A DNA stretch of 64,000 nt from Bacillota bacterium (GTDB lineage Bacteria > Bacillota > Clostridia > Christensenellales > SZUA-584). The position numbers and the translations under genes were made by a program. The stretch covers positions 11,107 to 75,106 of the forward strand of contig JAEWQS010000077.1 of assembly GCA_023399095.1 (NCBI GenBank), read 5' to 3'. The notes beneath the pieces were generated by a model. That model saw only the letters and a program-made list of their open reading frames with translations. It had not been told where the DNA came from and searched no databases. This document shows, piece after piece, positions 60,822 through 64,000 of the stretch; the stretch's first letter is position 1; each line of letters begins with the position of its first letter.

Positions 60822-61550
60822 ATGCTTAGTCTAAATGATATCCATCTCACCGTCGGGGAGACAACGATACTCAAGGGTGTCACCCTCGCGATGGAACGAA
60901 AAAAAATATACGTGATCACCGGGCCAAACGGCAGTGGAAAATCGTCGCTGGCACGCGTGATTATGGGCATACAGATGCCAAGCTCCGGCTCGGTTTCGCT
61001 GGAAGGGCAGGATATAACCGGCCTGAGCATTTCGGAAAGGGCGCGATTGGGGATCGGCTATGCGTTTCAGCATCCGCCGCGATTCAAAGGCATCAAGGTC
61101 AAAGAATTAATTGAGCTCTCGGGCGCGGATCCGAAAAGCGTTTGTGATTTGCTTTTCAGTGTCGGCCTTTGCTCCAAGGATTATCTCGAAAGAGACGTGG
61201 ACGGTACGCTCTCGGGCGGCGAAATCAAACGCATCGAGATCGCGACGGTACTCTCGCGGAATCTCAAAGTGGCCGTTTTTGATGAGCCAGAGGCCGGTAT
61301 TGACCTTTGGAGCTTTCAAAAGCTTGCTGAGACATTCAAAAACATGCACGAGAACCTGGATACAACCATCGTTATCATTTCGCATCAGGAACGAATTCTT
61401 GAGCTTGCCGACGAGGTCATATTGATGTCGGGCGGAATGCTCCGCAGCGTATCCAAGAACGATATACTGGGTCGCGGCCTTGTTGACGGATGCGAATGCA
61501 GCGCGAGTTGCGGAAAGGTAGGTGTGGATGATGCTGAGTGTGTTAGATAA
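60822..61550 (+). CDS. smsC: SufC/SmsC-type Fe-S assembly ATPase
   Basis: A 242-residue SufC-like ATPase with Walker A GPNGSGKSS, AFQHPPRFKGI (the SufC Q-loop FQxPxxxxG), LSGGEIKRIEI and DEPEAGID. It is paired with a single SufB/D-like gene and no sufS, sufU or sufD, the layout of the SMS minimal system described in anaerobes and archaea. Its C-terminus carries four cysteines (CECSASC and a later C) of unknown purpose. The last 23 bases overlap the next gene. Confidence 0.87.
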   Translation: MLSLNDIHLTVGETTILKGVTLAMERKKIYVITGPNGSGKSSLARVIMGIQMPSSGSVSLEGQDITGLSISERARLGIGYAFQHPPRFKGIKVKELIELSGADPKSVCDLLFSVGLCSKDYLERDVDGTLSGGEIKRIEIATVLSRNLKVAVFDEPEAGIDLWSFQKLAETFKNMHENLDTTIVIISHQERILELADEVILMSGGMLRSVSKNDILGRGLVDGCECSASCGKVGVDDAECVR

Positions 61551-62451
61551 GTTATTGCTGGAGCAGGTGGCCGATCTGCACGACATACCGCAGGGCGCAT
61601 ACAATATCCGCAAAAACGGTGAGGGCGCAGGGCGCGCCACCACAGTCAATATTGATATCGCAAACAAGACGGATCGTCCGGGCATCGATATCACCGTCAA
61701 GCCGCATACGAAAAACGAGAGTGTGCATATTCCCGTGATCGTGACCAATTCCGGGCTTAATGATGTGGTTTATAATACGTTTGAGATCGGTGAAGAGGCC
61801 GATGTGCTCATCGTGGCCGGATGCGGTATACATAACACCGGCAAGGACAAATCTCAGCACGACGGTGTACATGAGTTTTTCGTACGCCGCGGCGCGCGTA
61901 TCCGCTATGTGGAAAAGCATTACGGAGAGGGCAGCGGCAAGGGAGACAAAGTGCTTAATCCAAAAACCATATTGCATGTTGAAGAGGACGCGACTGTGGA
62001 GTTGGAACTCGTCCAGATTCGCGGGGTAGACAGCACGCGCCGCGATACTGAAGTTTTTTTGGCTGATCGTGCCAAGCTGATTGTGACGGAGCGTCTGCTC
62101 ACAGACAGCGTTGAAGAAGCGTATTCCAGCATTGCGATTGATATGAAAGGTGCTGGCGCATCCGCTCAGATTATATCACGTTCGGTGGCGCGGGGGAGTT
62201 CCAAGCAGGATTTCACGTTTGATCTCATCGGGCGCAATGCCTGCCGCGGTCATATCCAATGCGATGCCATCATTATGGACAAGGCAACTGTGATCTCCAC
62301 GCCGCGCATATCCGCCCATCACGAGGACGCGCAGCTAATTCATGAGGCGGCAATTGGAAGGCTTGAGTCTCAGCAGTTGTTGAAGCTGGAATCACTCGGG
62401 CTTTCTGAGCAGGAGGCCGAGGATACAATACTAAAAGGATTTTTGAAGTAA
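61528..62451 (+). CDS. smsB: SufB/SufD-like scaffold SmsB
   Basis: A 307-residue beta-helix protein of the SufBD family, shorter than SufB (about 470). The core includes AGCGIHNTGKDKSQHDG, with Cys and His at a likely cluster site, and VISTPRISAHHEDAQLIHEAAIGRL, the conserved C-terminal SufBD signature. With SmsC it would form a minimal Fe-S cluster assembly complex. ATG 61528 is used; a GTG at 61522 adds two residues. Confidence 0.87.
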   Translation: MMLSVLDKLLLEQVADLHDIPQGAYNIRKNGEGAGRATTVNIDIANKTDRPGIDITVKPHTKNESVHIPVIVTNSGLNDVVYNTFEIGEEADVLIVAGCGIHNTGKDKSQHDGVHEFFVRRGARIRYVEKHYGEGSGKGDKVLNPKTILHVEEDATVELELVQIRGVDSTRRDTEVFLADRAKLIVTERLLTDSVEEAYSSIAIDMKGAGASAQIISRSVARGSSKQDFTFDLIGRNACRGHIQCDAIIMDKATVISTPRISAHHEDAQLIHEAAIGRLESQQLLKLESLGLSEQEAEDTILKGFLK

Positions 62452-62455
62452 TAAG

Positions 62456-62714
62456 GGGCCTGCAAGCCGCAGGACTGAGTTTGTCGAAAAACCTACGGTT
62501 TTCGCCAGTTTACCGGTTTTGCTTGTTCCTCATAGAAGACTCGACAATTCGCAAAACAACCGGGGTCCCCAAAAGCTAGCTTTTGGGGTGGAGCCATGGT
62601 GTGGGCTGCGCGGGTTTGGGGTCCCCGAAAAGCGTTGCTTTTTGGGGTAAATCATAGCCCGTCTTGCCCACAAATTATATTTAAAGACTTTTTGATACTC
62701 TGGGGCCTGCAAGC
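62456..62714. repeat. Composite intergenic palindromic repeat region
   Basis: GGGGCCTGCAAGC occurs at both ends (62456-62468 and 62702-62714). Inside are a perfect 22-bp palindrome at 62567-62588 (arms CCCCAAAAGCT), a related hairpin at 62623-62647 (CCCCGAAAAGC/GCTTTTTGGGG), and at 62647-62706 the second copy of the 20631 repeat. No gene is visible in 62452-62797. Confidence 0.75.
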
Positions 62715-62797
62715 TGAAGGTCTTTTTAATGTGTATCAATCGATAAAACTTTTTAGGACACAATATAAGACAAAACGGAGATACGGTGGGGGTAAAC

Positions 62798-63982
62798 ATG
62801 AAGCTGACAAGAGAAGAACTGGATACAAGGCTGGAGCGTTTTTGCTTCACAATGAACAATACCCATCAGGGGTGGGATACAGCGGTCATACTAAGCAAGG
62901 TCAACCAATACTACTTAACGGGCACAATGCAGGATGGCATCTTGCTCATTAAGAACGACGGAAAAGCGTTATATTTTGTGCGCAGGAGCTTTGAACGTGC
63001 AAAAGATGAGTCGCCTTTGGACATTGTTTTACCCATGAACAGCTACCGCGATGCGGCGGCTGTGATCGGCGGCGATTTAGGTCATGTTTATCTTGAAAAA
63101 GAAATCGTCACATTGGCGATTATCGAGCGGCTCCAAAAGGCTTTTCATATACAGACAATGAACTCGCTGGACAAAACAATGCTCATGGTGAGGGCGATCA
63201 AATCGCCATATGAGTTGTATTGGATGGAAAGGTCGGGAAAGGCACACTGCGATTTTCTCACGAATGTTGTGCCCGGTATGCTTCGTGAAGGCATGAATGA
63301 AGCGGAATTCGTGGGCGAGATGTATGACGGTATGATAAAACGTGGATATCACGGGGTATCGCGATTTTCCATGTTCCAGACTGAGATGGTGGTGGGTCAG
63401 GTGGGATTTGGTAAAAGCTCGCTTTATCCGACAAGCTTCGACGGCCCCGGCGGCGCGCAGGGAATGTCCCCCGCGGTACCCATTGTGGGCAGCCGTGACA
63501 GTAAACTCAAAAAGGGCGACCTTGTTTTTGTGGATATCGGCTTTGGCATGAACGGCTATCACAGCGACAAGACGCAGGTTTACAGCTTTGGCGCCGAGCC
63601 ATCTGCCGAGGTGATAAAGGCGCACCGCAATTGTATCGATGTGCAGAGCCGGCTGTCTGACTTGCTGAAACCGGGAATGATTCCGTCTGAGATTTATCAA
63701 ACAGTGATGGAAGATTTGTCTGAAAACTTCAAGAAGAACTTCATGGGATTTGGTAAAAGGCAAGCCAAATTTTTGGGGCACGGCATCGGCTTGCATGTGG
63801 ATGAATGGCCTGTGATCGCAAACGGCTGTCATGATCCGCTGCTGGAGAATATGGTACTGGCTCTTGAACCTAAAAAAGGAATCGCCGATGTTGGTATGGT
63901 GGGCGTGGAAGATACGTATATCGTCACCCCTGAAGGCGGACGATGCATCACAGGCGGCGGTAAAGACATTATTGTGGTATAA
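62798..63982 (+). CDS. M24-family Xaa-Pro aminopeptidase-like protein
   Basis: A 394-residue protein with an N-terminal creatinase-like domain (about 1-145) and a C-terminal pita-bread peptidase domain. Metal ligands are visible as the two Asp in VFVDIGFGMNGYHSD, His in GHGIGLHVDEWP, Glu in LALEPKKG and Glu in GVEDTY. Family members cleave X-Pro bonds, but some act on other substrates. ATG 62798 follows GGTGGGGG; a GTG at 62786 would overlap it. The gene ends 18 bases before the window edge. Confidence 0.9.
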   Translation: MKLTREELDTRLERFCFTMNNTHQGWDTAVILSKVNQYYLTGTMQDGILLIKNDGKALYFVRRSFERAKDESPLDIVLPMNSYRDAAAVIGGDLGHVYLEKEIVTLAIIERLQKAFHIQTMNSLDKTMLMVRAIKSPYELYWMERSGKAHCDFLTNVVPGMLREGMNEAEFVGEMYDGMIKRGYHGVSRFSMFQTEMVVGQVGFGKSSLYPTSFDGPGGAQGMSPAVPIVGSRDSKLKKGDLVFVDIGFGMNGYHSDKTQVYSFGAEPSAEVIKAHRNCIDVQSRLSDLLKPGMIPSEIYQTVMEDLSENFKKNFMGFGKRQAKFLGHGIGLHVDEWPVIANGCHDPLLENMVLALEPKKGIADVGMVGVEDTYIVTPEGGRCITGGGKDIIVV

Positions 63983-64000
63983 AAATAAATATTAAAATCC

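Overview
The window reads as chromosomal DNA of an anaerobic member of the Bacillota, probably class Clostridia. The evidence is strong GGAGG-type ribosome binding sites with ATG, GTG and TTG starts, clostridial gene orders (ylxM-ffh-rpsP-khpA-rimM-trmD and a purECFMNHD operon), a PPi-type phosphofructokinase, FeoAB iron uptake, a two-gene SMS-type Fe-S assembly pair, an EFR1-type flavodoxin/ferredoxin protein and many Gram-positive envelope and antibiotic-type regulators. No genus can be assigned from the sequence alone. Nothing looks like prophage, plasmid, transposase or CRISPR.

Layout. 1-4.2 kb: the 3' end of a PhzF-family gene, then the SRP/ribosome-maturation operon and tRNA-Asn. 4.2-7.7 kb: a two-gene exosortase K-like/sorted-substrate pair. 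7.8-10.7 kb: a translationally coupled TetR-ABC-permease-permease operon. 10.9-13 kb (minus): EFR1 ferredoxin and an NAD-dependent epimerase-like gene. 13.1-16.5 kb: a tiny basic ORF, then an ECF sigma factor, an RsgI-like membrane anti-sigma factor and a lipoprotein sharing the RsgI-type domain. 16.5-18 kb: an MFS exporter behind an apparent leader-peptide attenuator. 18-24.3 kb: YjbQ, lipoprotein M3 peptidase, BlaI-type repressor, VanW protein and phosphofructokinase. 24.3-28 kb: DtxR-type regulator divergent from feoAB, then a small membrane protein. 28.3-35.5 kb: purine operon. 35.5-36 kb: tandem intergenic repeats. 36.1-40.8 kb: alpha/beta hydrolase, acyltransferase and DUF6320-type protein, then DinB, MBL and LURP-like genes.

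41-44.6 kb (minus): a lysine-riboswitch-controlled operon, asd-dapA-dapB, in which DapB carries an aspartokinase-type tandem ACT module. 44.9-50 kb: methyltransferase, TPR, HEAT-like, HD-domain and RNA methyltransferase genes. 50-51.9 kb: a YbiT-type ABC-F protein. 52-54.5 kb: a repeat-containing exported protein and an OmpR-type two-component system with a Met/His-rich sensor loop. 54.6-56.5 kb (minus): ABC transporter with a YtrA-type GntR regulator. 56.7-59.6 kb: ArsR-type regulator and ABC exporter. 59.7-64 kb: exported MBL-fold protein, SmsCB and an M24 peptidase.

Three themes connect the genes. Central metabolism is represented by complete or partial pathways (purine synthesis from PRPP, the aspartate-semialdehyde to tetrahydrodipicolinate steps, iron uptake and Fe-S assembly). 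Envelope surveillance is dense: ECF/anti-sigma, TetR, GntR, ArsR and BlaI regulators and a two-component system each sit beside transporters or exported proteins, several with recognisable operators. Intergenic spaces carry several families of dispersed palindromic repeats. The observations most worth following are the exosortase-like pair, the DapB-ACT fusion under a lysine riboswitch, the MFS leader attenuator, the ECF/RsgI/lipoprotein module and the shared regulator-site motifs.
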